From assembly GCA_937880175.1 (NCBI GenBank), contig CALFLO010000037.1:1-10326 (forward strand): a DNA stretch of 10,326 bases, given 5' to 3'. Positions 1 through 7,194 of this stretch are shown here, piece after piece. Every line of letters begins with the position of its first letter. Position 1 is the stretch's first letter. The notes under the pieces were generated by a model. It was not told the origin of the DNA. It was given only the letters and a program-made list of their open reading frames with translations, and searched no databases. The translations under genes were made by a program, and so were the position numbers. This DNA is from an uncultured Gluconobacter sp. Lineage in GTDB: Bacteria; Pseudomonadota; Alphaproteobacteria; Acetobacterales; Acetobacteraceae.

Positions 1-48
1 CGAGATGACGTCGAGTCTCGTGGGCTCGGAGATGTGTATAAGAGACAG
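1..48 (+). other. Nextera i7 sequencing adapter (artefact)
   Basis: Bases 15-48 match the 34-base Illumina Nextera Read 2 transposase adapter exactly, ending in the Tn5 mosaic end AGATGTGTATAAGAGACAG. Bases 1-6 (CGAGAT) match the end of the P7 primer and bases 7-14 (GACGTCGA) sit exactly where the 8-base i7 index belongs. The reverse complement of that index, TCGACGTC, is, as I recall it, Nextera XT index N729. The order P7-index-Read 2 is that of an intact library adapter, so this stretch should be trimmed and nothing in it should be annotated. Confidence 0.98.
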
Positions 49-91
49 GAGGTTGCTTCAGAAATCACTGGTTCTGGTTTAGAATAAAAAT

Positions 92-1630
92 TCATTGTGA
101 ACGCTTTGCTCTCGTCCCTCGATTTAAAGGACGATAGCCTTTTAAAATGCTCAGAATACGACTCGGTAAAGCCGTAATGCCAATTTCAAAGCGAGCAGGT
201 GTCTGCGCAAAATATTCTGCGGATGCCTCAAATCGGCTATTTTCGGGCCCTTGATCTAAAAGAGGAATGCTTTCGTCAGCGTGCGAGTGTGTCAAATCTA
301 GAAGCTGCTCGGAAGATTCGGACCACATGCCCAGAGGCTTTTTTGCAAGATTTAATTTTCTTCCTGCAGAACGAGCAAGACCTGGTGTGTCGCAAAGCTG
401 TCCTTCAGGTTCGAAAGGAATTTCTGTAATCGGGCTAATCGGGCGTCGTCCCCCGGGGGGATAGGGGGCATACCGATACGTTCGACGCAAATGAGCGGGT
501 TCAATATCACTATTTATTATGACGAGTTCCTGCGGCTTCAGGAGAGGCATTGGAGAACGCCGTGTCCGCTGTTTTACTGTCATATTCTCCTGAAGCTTCA
601 TGGCGACAGCGACTGTTGCGGTAGTTAATTTGTCCCAGTCCGTGTGGTCAAGAATAGTATAGCCAGCCCGGATTGTCCGAAATGGTTTGTTTTCGTCTGA
701 TACAGGCCAGTCTGCTCTGTCAGTTACAGATGGCATTTCTACGGCCAGAGACAGAATGTTCATGGCCCCCAAAATCGGCGCTACAGATTGGAAATGGTAT
801 CTCAGAAGCATGATACGCGTCCGGCACATGCTGGTTTTAGGATAGGACAGAGAATTCGGGTTGGAACGATGCCGAGCCAAGTCGTTCTGAGCCCTGATCA
901 CAGCGGGAGCGGAACCATCTATAAGCCAGGAGAATGGGGGTAGATTACCGCGCGCGCTTCGCACTTTATCGGAAAATAGACTGGCTGATATTTCCCATGT
1001 TGGTGGAATGCTGTGATGAAATAGCTGAAGACGAATTGCGACGTGAACTGAAAATCCGATAACCGCGCATGCGTCTTGCAGAAGGGGACGCCAGAAGAGG
1101 TTATAATTCTCGAAAAGTCGGTCCTCATCCACTACGGCAAGCTTCCTGCTGAGCGTTTTAATCGCCGATGTCAGTGCCTGCAGACGGATATGTTCTCCTA
1201 AAGCCGCCAGTTTCTTGTCGTCCTGAGGTCCGGATTGCGCTTCCGTTTTTCGTCTGGCCATGGCGGCACTCAGGCATGAATTCAGCTCAGGAGGAGATTT
1301 TTGCGCGAGTGAGCAAAAATTTCCGAAAACAGGATGATCAGGATCAGTCAGGGCTTTTGTCAGAAAATTCATGTCCCGTTGCATCTTCATGAGACGCAGA
1401 CGTCCATAAAAATATGTTCTGACCTTCATCTGAGGCGGGATGACTTCCGTGATCTGCCGGTTCATTACCGGTCCTGCCTTGGGGTCCGAAGCAAACGCGT
1501 ATGCGGCTTCAAGGAGAACGGCCTGCAGTTTCAAATTCATACTCTCTGCAGGCAACGACATCGGCAGTTCAAGCGGAGGAATTGGCGCGGGAGCTTTGTG
1601 ACGGGGGCGGCCTGGTCGTTTTCGGATCAT
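92..1630 (-). CDS. Unknown 512-aa protein downstream of relaxase, AT-hook-like N-terminus
   Basis: I do not recognise a family for this protein. It begins 3 bases after the relaxase stop codon, so it is almost certainly in the same operon. An AGGGAG sequence (bases 1643-1648, minus strand) inside the relaxase tail, 12 bases before the ATG, is the likely ribosome binding site. Residues 3-10 (KRPGRPRH) have the GRP core flanked by basic residues and prolines typical of AT-hook minor-groove binders, which hints at DNA contact. Two moderately hydrophobic stretches (about residues 183-204 and 282-299) are too polar or short to call membrane segments confidently. The C-terminal third is rich in Pro, Arg and Ser and ends in a basic tail. 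No signal peptide or catalytic motif is apparent. The coding frame is open and complete, ending at a TGA about 43 bases inside the adapter junction. A role in DNA processing or plasmid transfer is inferred only from position and basic character. Confidence 0.8.
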   Translation of the reverse strand: MIRKRPGRPRHKAPAPIPPLELPMSLPAESMNLKLQAVLLEAAYAFASDPKAGPVMNRQITEVIPPQMKVRTYFYGRLRLMKMQRDMNFLTKALTDPDHPVFGNFCSLAQKSPPELNSCLSAAMARRKTEAQSGPQDDKKLAALGEHIRLQALTSAIKTLSRKLAVVDEDRLFENYNLFWRPLLQDACAVIGFSVHVAIRLQLFHHSIPPTWEISASLFSDKVRSARGNLPPFSWLIDGSAPAVIRAQNDLARHRSNPNSLSYPKTSMCRTRIMLLRYHFQSVAPILGAMNILSLAVEMPSVTDRADWPVSDENKPFRTIRAGYTILDHTDWDKLTTATVAVAMKLQENMTVKQRTRRSPMPLLKPQELVIINSDIEPAHLRRTYRYAPYPPGGRRPISPITEIPFEPEGQLCDTPGLARSAGRKLNLAKKPLGMWSESSEQLLDLTHSHADESIPLLDQGPENSRFEASAEYFAQTPARFEIGITALPSRILSILKGYRPLNRGTRAKRSQ

Positions 1631-1633
1631 TGT

Positions 1634-4600
1634 TCAGTCTCGCTCCCTGTCTTTCTGTTCCCTGCGCGATCGCCTCATGGCCGGACTACTCTTCCGATTT
1701 TCTCTTTTCGGTACTGGGCTTGGCGTTGAGCACGCTCTTTTTTTGGTTGTGAAATCGTGAACCAGCAAAAGTCGATCGCAAACAGCTGTTACTGTCTTGA
1801 CATCGTATTTCGAGAGCGCCTGTGCAACATGGCTCTGGTCAAGATAGATACGATTGGCGATGGATGTCGGATCACGGGAGATCGTCATCCCCATCTCCTG
1901 AAGATCGGCAACAAGTGTTGCCGCAGCGCTAAACGGCTGGCGCGCAGGCGAAGACAGAAGCAGGGCGAGGGAACTTGCCGGATTGTCTGCTCCTGGTCTG
2001 TCCAGATGACGCGCTGTCAGGTCAAATAATCGCTCAACCTGCGCTGTCGCGTATTTCAGACCAGAGGGTTTCAGGCGCCTTGCATCCCGTCCTTGTCTGA
2101 GAAGTCGATTTTGAATCGATTGGAGTGCATCTGCATCAATCCAGAGACCGTCTGCATCTTTTTTCCCGCGTGACAAAAGAGCACGATATTCCGCATCCGC
2201 TGTCAGATCGAGGTCTTCAGGCGAGACATCGCGGGCAATGCAATGCCATTGAGGGTTATCTGACAGGCCGGTTCGTTGAAGCGCTTCGGCGACAGCCTCG
2301 CGTCTACGTCGACGTCGGTGTAACTTCTCGAACCAGGCACTGTTTTTTGCGATGGCGATGTAGGTCTGTGCTCGAAGGGATGTTTTCAGATTTCCGGTCA
2401 TCTCTTGTGATCGGAAGCCGATTTCAGGCAAGGGGGACCTCAGGAGTTCTACAACAGGTTTGAGAGACGAACTGCCCTGCAGAATCTGCTTCTGACGCGC
2501 CTGTTTCAACCGCAGTTTAAGGGGTGAGGGGGTATTGCGCCGCTCGGTCTGAAGCAATGTTTTATGAAAATTCTTTAAAGCGTCCGCGCGGAGTGTTCTG
2601 GCGTCTTCCAGTAAGGAAAGGGCGGACAGCCTCTGGTCGCGTCGGTCCAGATTATCGGCCATGGCTATCATGATGTCGTCGCGGCCGATGGATTGCCTGC
2701 TCCCCATCCCGCGTCGTGACATGATATTCTGTCGCTCAGCCTGCTCAGATGTCACGATCCAGTTCCTGAAGCGATGTCGGCTCGCGCCTACATAGGCGCG
2801 ATGAGCGTCAAGATGTCCCGCCCCCCGTGGCATGGCCAGGATATGTTCGGTCGATGTCAGTCCCTGTGACGCATCGATTGTCAGGACATCGCCATATCCC
2901 AGAAGAACCCGGTCGTCTTGCGGGCCAGCCAAGGTCTCCAGGTCGACCCAGCCGCACGTGCCATGACTGTTTCTGAGATAGAGACCCCCGTATCTGTAAT
3001 CGAGCACTTCCAGAACACTGCCATTATTGCCGATGATCCCGCGCTTACCATCATCGCGTTTTGCATTTGTTCTCTTGAAAAGACGAACCCTGTCGCCACG
3101 TGCTAAAGGGAGATCGTAGGGCGTCCCGTGCTGATCCATCGCTTTGAGGATCACCAGGTCTTTGTCGATCTCGCCAATAGAGCGCCTCCGGTCGCGGATT
3201 ACAGAGGCGATCATACGGGCATCAGCGTTCGTTGGCGCGCTGACTGTCAGTGTGTTTTGTGTCTCCTTTTTTAAGACAATATGCCGTTGCAGCCAGAGAT
3301 CGGCGATGTGTTCAGCGACCTGATGGTCGTCGCCGTCCGCAAAGAGAAGAGACCCATCTTCAAATTTTCGGCGCAGTGCTTCCAATGCTCCGCCATGGCG
3401 GAAAAGGAGAGCTGTGGCCCGTTCAGTCTCTGTCTGCTGTCGCACACTGGAGAGTAATTCCGGGATTTTTTCTTTTCCCAATGCGCGCTGAAGCAGGCCA
3501 ACGGTCGGTCCTGCATCGACGGACTGGCATTGCCGGGCATCCCCAATCATCACCAGCCTGCAGCCCGTCATAGCCTGGGCGCGGACCAGCGCCAGAAGCT
3601 GTACCGTACTCAGCAGACTCAGTTCGTCGATAACCAGGACCGATCTGGAATCCAGTCGAATATTGCCGTTCTTTATCCCACAAAGAAGAGGATGGGTCGC
3701 GACAAGGCGGTGCTGAGCGATACCTGCACCAACAAGATCGTCGGCCTGTCTCCAGGCAACGGACGTTCCCCAAACCGTATGACCGCTTTGCGCCCAGGCA
3801 TGTACAAGGGGCGTGAGCAATGTCGTTTTTCCGGAGCCGGCAACGCCAATGAGTACAGCCAGATGCCCCTGGGTGCCCAATGTGCTCATGGCTTGGCGCT
3901 GATCTCTTCCATGCTTGCCCCGGAAATTAAGACCACCAGCAGCGATCGCGAGATCGATTTCAGCCTCGCTTAAAGCGCCGGAATGATTGTTTGCGGCTAT
4001 ACGGGCGCGATCGATAACCTCCTTCTCGTGATCTGCGTGAAGTCTTGTGGTGATGCGCAGGCGCGAATCCCCTCGGCGGTCTTCATTAACCATGGAGAGA
4101 ACTTCAGTCTGAATACCGTCGATCATGATCGGGTTCTCGCGGACCATAGAAACGACCCTATCGATGTCTGCGGAGGTGTCGATGCCGACATCAATCAAGG
4201 CGCGTGCGGCGCAAAGTCGGACAATCGATCCGTCCAGAACGGCGCTTTTTTGGAAAGGATCTTCAAGAAACGCACAGGTCAGGCGGTGAGCCGCGTCAAG
4301 CCGGGACGCTGGATCGTGTAATGTCCCCGTGTCGTGTCCGGTCAGAAAATCAGGAACCGTCCATCCCAGTTGAGTTATTGTCTGCTGCCACGCATCCCGA
4401 TCTGCCAGATCGTCTGTCTTGGGTTGTCGCGGATTTCCCTGCGTCCCGTGCTTCAGGAAACGTATTTTCTGATCAGCATCAAGACGGGACCAGTCGACAT
4501 TCTGTTGTCGGGCATAGTCCTGGGCTGCATCCTCTCCCTGGCGTGTTCTTTTTGAAAACGCTGTGCGAACTTCCTCTGGCACTTGCACCAGCTGAGCCGC

Positions 4601-5701
4601 TCCGGTTTTCTGATTGAGGGCGACTTCTGCACCATTCTGTCGAAGATTGTCTGCGACATAGGCCTGATAGAGCGCCCCGATCTCTTTGACGCGTCCCTGG
4701 AGACGCGCAAGATCAAGACCGCCGACATGCCCTGATTCCGTGAAAACGAAGTTCGGAATAACGCAGTGCGTGTGTAATTGAGGATCACCGGGTGTTCGGA
4801 CCGTCACCAGTTGCGTCTGTAGGTTATTGTCCTGACCGTTTTCAGGGACATAAACCGTTGGTCGCGCCGTATAGTGCAGGAACCCGAACCATGCGATGGC
4901 GCCATAGTCATACCCATCACGTCCCGCCTTGCCACGCCGCGCGCGTCCGATTGTTACCTCGACATCACGCATGACACGCGACACAGCATCCTGATGCGCC
5001 TGCAAGAGGCAGGCGCGTTCCGCGGGTGTTCTTGCAAGCGCCCATGCAACCGAAAGGGATTTATCGGCTGAAAAAGTCAGATCGATATAACCAACTGACT
5101 CATGTTTGTGTCCTAAAGATTTTAAGAACCGATCCTGGTTTATGGAGAGGCCATTATAGTCAAAACCGTCTCCAAAACGTCGCAGAAGATCCGGTCCTGC
5201 CTTCTGATCGGACGGAAGCCCGTACAGTGAAAACAACCGCTTTGCCGCGGCCTGTTGTCGGAGAAGAGCTTTCTGCGTTCGGGGGATTTTCTTTCGCAGA
5301 ATTCCAGAGATGCGTTTTAATGTGAGCGCGTCAGGAAGACTGTTTGACGACAGTTCAAGCACCGAAGCTATGCTGGCTGTTGTTTTCTGCGTCTGCTTGC
5401 CTGGGACGCGGTTTCCATCCGCACGTCGTCCGCTCATGACATTCGCAAGTTCAAGATCTGTGATGGGATGATCTGGTCGTAGGCCCAGTCCCTTCTGCGC
5501 GCGTGGATGGACTGTCGAACCCAGGCGCGCCACTGTCTCACTGGTTGTGACGGCCTGCACTGTATCGACACCTGTATAATATGCAGCCTGACAGGCCTCG
5601 CTGATTGAGACAGTCGGCTCTTTCAGATGTGCAATCATAAAAGAAGCATCCGACGGCCGGTCTGCGATGCCTGTGCGATACGTCATCATTTCAGAAACCA
5701 T
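1634..5701 (-). CDS. mobF: MOBF-family conjugative relaxase-helicase (TrwC/TraI-like)
   Basis: Relaxases of this family cut one strand at oriT through a tyrosine, stay covalently attached to the 5' end and unwind the plasmid for transfer. The signature stretch DLTFSADKSLSVAWALA (from residue 207) and QLHTHCVIPN with H310 and H312 of the HUH metal triad define the TrwC nuclease domain; H276 is the likely third histidine. Candidate catalytic tyrosines are Y41/Y42. The SF1 (RecD-like) helicase follows: Walker A GVAGSGKTT (619-627), Walker B VLVIDELSLL (688-697), MIGDARQCQS (718-727), DASQGLTSTE (943-952) and YVGASRHR (970-977). Residues about 990-1355 are unassigned, with six arginines at 1129-1134 and a basic tail. 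Compared with R388 TrwC the nuclease domain seems expanded in two places (residues about 43-165 and 281-305). The ORF overlaps the upstream gene by 11 bases and lacks a clear Shine-Dalgarno sequence, suggesting translational coupling; M5 or M6 could be the true start. Confidence 0.95.
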   Translation of the reverse strand: MVSEMMTYRTGIADRPSDASFMIAHLKEPTVSISEACQAAYYTGVDTVQAVTTSETVARLGSTVHPRAQKGLGLRPDHPITDLELANVMSGRRADGNRVPGKQTQKTTASIASVLELSSNSLPDALTLKRISGILRKKIPRTQKALLRQQAAAKRLFSLYGLPSDQKAGPDLLRRFGDGFDYNGLSINQDRFLKSLGHKHESVGYIDLTFSADKSLSVAWALARTPAERACLLQAHQDAVSRVMRDVEVTIGRARRGKAGRDGYDYGAIAWFGFLHYTARPTVYVPENGQDNNLQTQLVTVRTPGDPQLHTHCVIPNFVFTESGHVGGLDLARLQGRVKEIGALYQAYVADNLRQNGAEVALNQKTGAAQLVQVPEEVRTAFSKRTRQGEDAAQDYARQQNVDWSRLDADQKIRFLKHGTQGNPRQPKTDDLADRDAWQQTITQLGWTVPDFLTGHDTGTLHDPASRLDAAHRLTCAFLEDPFQKSAVLDGSIVRLCAARALIDVGIDTSADIDRVVSMVRENPIMIDGIQTEVLSMVNEDRRGDSRLRITTRLHADHEKEVIDRARIAANNHSGALSEAEIDLAIAAGGLNFRGKHGRDQRQAMSTLGTQGHLAVLIGVAGSGKTTLLTPLVHAWAQSGHTVWGTSVAWRQADDLVGAGIAQHRLVATHPLLCGIKNGNIRLDSRSVLVIDELSLLSTVQLLALVRAQAMTGCRLVMIGDARQCQSVDAGPTVGLLQRALGKEKIPELLSSVRQQTETERATALLFRHGGALEALRRKFEDGSLLFADGDDHQVAEHIADLWLQRHIVLKKETQNTLTVSAPTNADARMIASVIRDRRRSIGEIDKDLVILKAMDQHGTPYDLPLARGDRVRLFKRTNAKRDDGKRGIIGNNGSVLEVLDYRYGGLYLRNSHGTCGWVDLETLAGPQDDRVLLGYGDVLTIDASQGLTSTEHILAMPRGAGHLDAHRAYVGASRHRFRNWIVTSEQAERQNIMSRRGMGSRQSIGRDDIMIAMADNLDRRDQRLSALSLLEDARTLRADALKNFHKTLLQTERRNTPSPLKLRLKQARQKQILQGSSSLKPVVELLRSPLPEIGFRSQEMTGNLKTSLRAQTYIAIAKNSAWFEKLHRRRRRREAVAEALQRTGLSDNPQWHCIARDVSPEDLDLTADAEYRALLSRGKKDADGLWIDADALQSIQNRLLRQGRDARRLKPSGLKYATAQVERLFDLTARHLDRPGADNPASSLALLLSSPARQPFSAAATLVADLQEMGMTISRDPTSIANRIYLDQSHVAQALSKYDVKTVTAVCDRLLLVHDFTTKKRACSTPSPVPKRENRKSSPAMRRSRREQKDRERD

Positions 5702-5987
5702 CCACGACGTGGTTTTCGAATGCCTGATTGATCGCGCGGCTCATGACCTCCGGAAACGCTGATATCAGCTGATTATTTGCAGAGAGCGCTGCATCATAAG
5801 CTTTCAGAACGGTCGCAAGAGATTGCAGCGTGTCCGGAAGTAGGTGCTCGTCTTTTTCGGGAGCTCTCAAAGCATTTAGAAGGAGTTCAAGTTTTTTGTC
5901 CTGAATTCGTAGTGTTTCAAGAATAACACTGAGGATCGCGAGAATATCTTCCTGCGCGACGTGCCCCTTGTCAGAATTTGCACTCAT
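5691..5987 (-). CDS. Small helical protein (98 aa), putative mobilisation accessory
   Basis: I recognise no family. The protein is predicted by eye to be almost wholly helical: residues about 12-45 (ILAILSVILETLRIQDKKLE) have leucine/isoleucine heptad-like spacing that could form a coiled coil, and the rest is another amphipathic helix. There is no signal peptide and it is not basic, so it is more likely a partner protein than a DNA binder. Its last codons overlap the relaxase start by 11 bases, which points to coupled translation and stoichiometric production with the relaxase. Upstream of the ATG only a weak GGTGA is present at suitable spacing. Small genes preceding a MOBF relaxase are often relaxosome components, so an accessory role is a reasonable inference but nothing in the sequence proves it. 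Confidence 0.8.
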   Translation of the reverse strand: MSANSDKGHVAQEDILAILSVILETLRIQDKKLELLLNALRAPEKDEHLLPDTLQSLATVLKAYDAALSANNQLISAFPEVMSRAINQAFENHVVDGF

Positions 5988-6044
5988 GATGGATCACCGT
6001 AGCGTCTGAATTTGTGGCAGGACTTCCAATTTTTGAGATTTATT

Positions 6045-6482
6045 TTATCTGTTATTGAGTATCGATTTTCTTTGATTGAACAGAGATTTTGGTTTGCTGA
6101 GATCTTCAGAATGTTGTGGATGATCTTTTGAGAAAATTTTTTGCTCTGCAGGCCGACTCTCCTGCTGCGCCTGCGGATCGGGGCGTGGTGTCTTGTTTGC
6201 TTTGAGAGTATCAGCGTTTCGCTTTATAGCGTTCTGGCGTCTCTGACGGACCCTGTACCAGTTCTGTCTGATCGTCGTCTCAGCATAAGCATTACCGTCT
6301 GAGTCTGTGATCCCGAGAGCTGCCAGCGCGTCGCTGACAATGGCCCAGTCAGCACGTTGACCGATGATGTCTTCAATGACGGCAAAGTTCCTGTCCAAAA
6401 TCTCCGAGAGTGTGTGCCCTTTGAGCTTTTGACGACTGTTTTCCATCGCGCGGCGCATGTCTGCTTTGCTGATTTTTGTCAT
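6045..6482 (-). CDS. Basic protein with helix-turn-helix-like segment (145 aa), putative relaxosome accessory
   Basis: No family can be named with certainty. Residues about 45-82 follow the pattern W-x2-V-x3-L-x3-G-x4-DG-x4-TI-x3-W-x-RVR, which looks like a small helix-turn-helix or winged fold, with W46, G57, W75 and the RVRQRRQ cluster as its landmarks. Residues 83-145 are rich in Lys, Arg, Gln, Pro and Ser, with no hydrophobic core, and are probably disordered and nucleic-acid binding. An AAGGA (6493-6497, minus strand) lies 10 bases before the ATG. It is the first gene of the leftward block, next to the AT-rich region with inverted repeats, and separated from the 98-aa gene by 57 bases. 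This is where accessory oriT-binding proteins such as TrwA lie in R388. A DNA-binding or autoregulatory role is inferred from that position and composition. Confidence 0.78.
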   Translation of the reverse strand: MTKISKADMRRAMENSRQKLKGHTLSEILDRNFAVIEDIIGQRADWAIVSDALAALGITDSDGNAYAETTIRQNWYRVRQRRQNAIKRNADTLKANKTPRPDPQAQQESRPAEQKIFSKDHPQHSEDLSKPKSLFNQRKSILNNR

Positions 6483-6658
6483 TTGAAGTATATCCTTCTG
6501 CTCAGCGTCATCGCTGGTGTGAGTGTCTGTTGCGACATCACTGAAGCTGACAGAGTGTGCTTCATAAAAAAAATTCGTTGTGCGCGAGAAGTATAAAAAG
6601 TTTCGTTAATTGCTTTTTCATAGAAAATTTCTGGTACATTAAAGTTAATCCGGAATAT

Positions 6659-6739
6659 TTCTTTTGAAATTCAGATTTCAAGAAAAAATTTCCACCTTTT
6701 ATCTGATTATATAAAAATATAGATATGCTATTATAATCA
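6659..6739. other. AT-rich inverted-repeat cluster, candidate oriT or regulatory site
   Basis: Two inverted repeats lie 20 bases apart in 20% GC DNA. The first is TTGAAAT (6664-6670) and ATTTCAA (6675-6681) around a 4-base loop, extendable to 10 paired bases with a 2-base bulge. The second is TGATTATA (6704-6711) and TATAATCA (6732-6739) around a 20-base loop. MOBF origins of transfer carry inverted repeats bound by the relaxase and accessory protein and usually lie beside those genes, as here. No nick-site sequence that I could match is visible, so an ordinary promoter or operator is an equal possibility. Confidence 0.35.
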
Positions 6740-6879
6740 AATTATCTCTGATTTATATGTCGCAGGATCAAAATATTATTTTAGTAATCGTGATTTCATT
6801 ATTCGTGAAAGCATTTGAATTCCAATCAGGGTCTGTATCGGGAAGCGTGACATCTACCCTGAGAAGTCTCTCATCACAG

Positions 6880-6896
6880 ACCAAGGCACCCTTGGT
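6880..6896. repeat. Inverted repeat, 7-bp stem
   Basis: ACCAAGG (6880-6886) and CCTTGGT (6890-6896) are perfectly complementary around a 3-base CAC loop. An alternative pairing, GCACC (6886-6890) with GGTGC (6894-6898), overlaps it. It lies in the untranslated part of the divergent region. There is no T-run after it, so it is not a typical terminator; it may be a protein-binding site or part of a transfer origin. Confidence 0.5.
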
Positions 6897-6963
6897 GCGT
6901 GGCAGTGGATTTTTGAGAAAAATAGCAAAGCTCATCTGAAATGCTGAACCTGATGGTCATCGC

Positions 6964-6980
6964 TTCAGGATTTGCCTGAA
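6964..6980. repeat. Inverted repeat, 6-bp stem
   Basis: TTCAGG (6964-6969) and CCTGAA (6975-6980) are perfectly complementary around a 5-base loop. It lies 35 bases before the possible -10 sequence of the rightward block, so it could be an operator for that block. A stem of this size is also expected by chance in a region of this length. Confidence 0.3.
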
Positions 6981-7072
6981 AGGTAGGGCAGGGTCATAGC
7001 CGGCTGGCGCGGCTTATAAAACCGGTAGAGTTGCAACATACATGGGCTGGGAGTTGCATCCCGTCTGAGCGG

Positions 7073-7194
7073 AGGAGGTCTTTTTGCTTCTGCAGACAAG
7101 GGGAGGGGAGCTGCGCTGCGGCTCTCGCCCCAGAGGTTCTCTCTGCCAGATGGCAAGACCCTGCGGGTGATCACAGTCTTTTACTGGACCTCCT
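7073..7194 (+). promoter_or_regulatory. Leader with orphan consensus Shine-Dalgarno and complementary pre-start sequence
   Basis: Bases 7073-7080 read AGGAGGTC, a consensus ribosome binding site, but no ATG follows. Bases 7187-7194 read GACCTCCT, its exact reverse complement, directly before the ATG of the 205-aa gene. A TTG at 7084, 4 bases after the consensus, opens a 28-codon frame (rich in Gly, Arg and Cys) that stops at TGA 7168-7170, in the same frame as the downstream gene. The arrangement would allow an RNA stem that joins the two sites. Regulation by leader translation is an inference. Confidence 0.3.

Larger units (their letters stand above)
6483..7194. promoter_or_regulatory. 712-bp divergent intergenic region, no convincing gene
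   Basis: This region separates the leftward mobilisation block from the rightward three-gene block, so it must hold at least one promoter for each. Bases 6590-6780 are very AT-rich (line 6661-6720 counts to 20% GC) and contain the inverted repeats listed separately. A minus-strand TATACT (complement of 6590-6595) is a possible -10 for the mobilisation block, without a clear -35. A plus-strand TATAAA at 7015-7020 may be a -10 for the rightward block, leaving a leader of roughly 170 bases. The 60-codon open frame at 6757-6939 has no ribosome binding site and reads like chance coding. Bases 7021-7194 are GC-rich and probably an untranslated leader. Confidence 0.6.

Noticed and set aside
199..464. 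Plus-strand open frames of 60-130 codons within 92-5700
   Set aside because: They are complementary-strand shadows of the 512-aa and relaxase genes, which have far stronger coding evidence.
1722..1745. GAGCACGCTC followed by a run of T on the plus strand, like a terminator
   Set aside because: The stem has only 4 bp and the stretch lies inside the relaxase C-terminal codons, with no plus-strand gene ending before it.
4996..5016. Perfect 8-bp hairpin GCGCCTGC/GCAGGCGC
   Set aside because: It lies within the relaxase coding frame and encodes an ordinary helix; probably chance in GC-rich codons.
6757..6939. 60-codon plus-strand open frame with a hydrophobic N-terminus
   Set aside because: No ribosome binding site, AT-rich start in non-coding DNA, and it runs through an inverted repeat; it reads like chance.
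6483..7194. tRNA or small structured RNA gene in the divergent region
   Set aside because: No cloverleaf, TTCGA loop or CCA-end pattern was found; the inverted repeats are short and separate.
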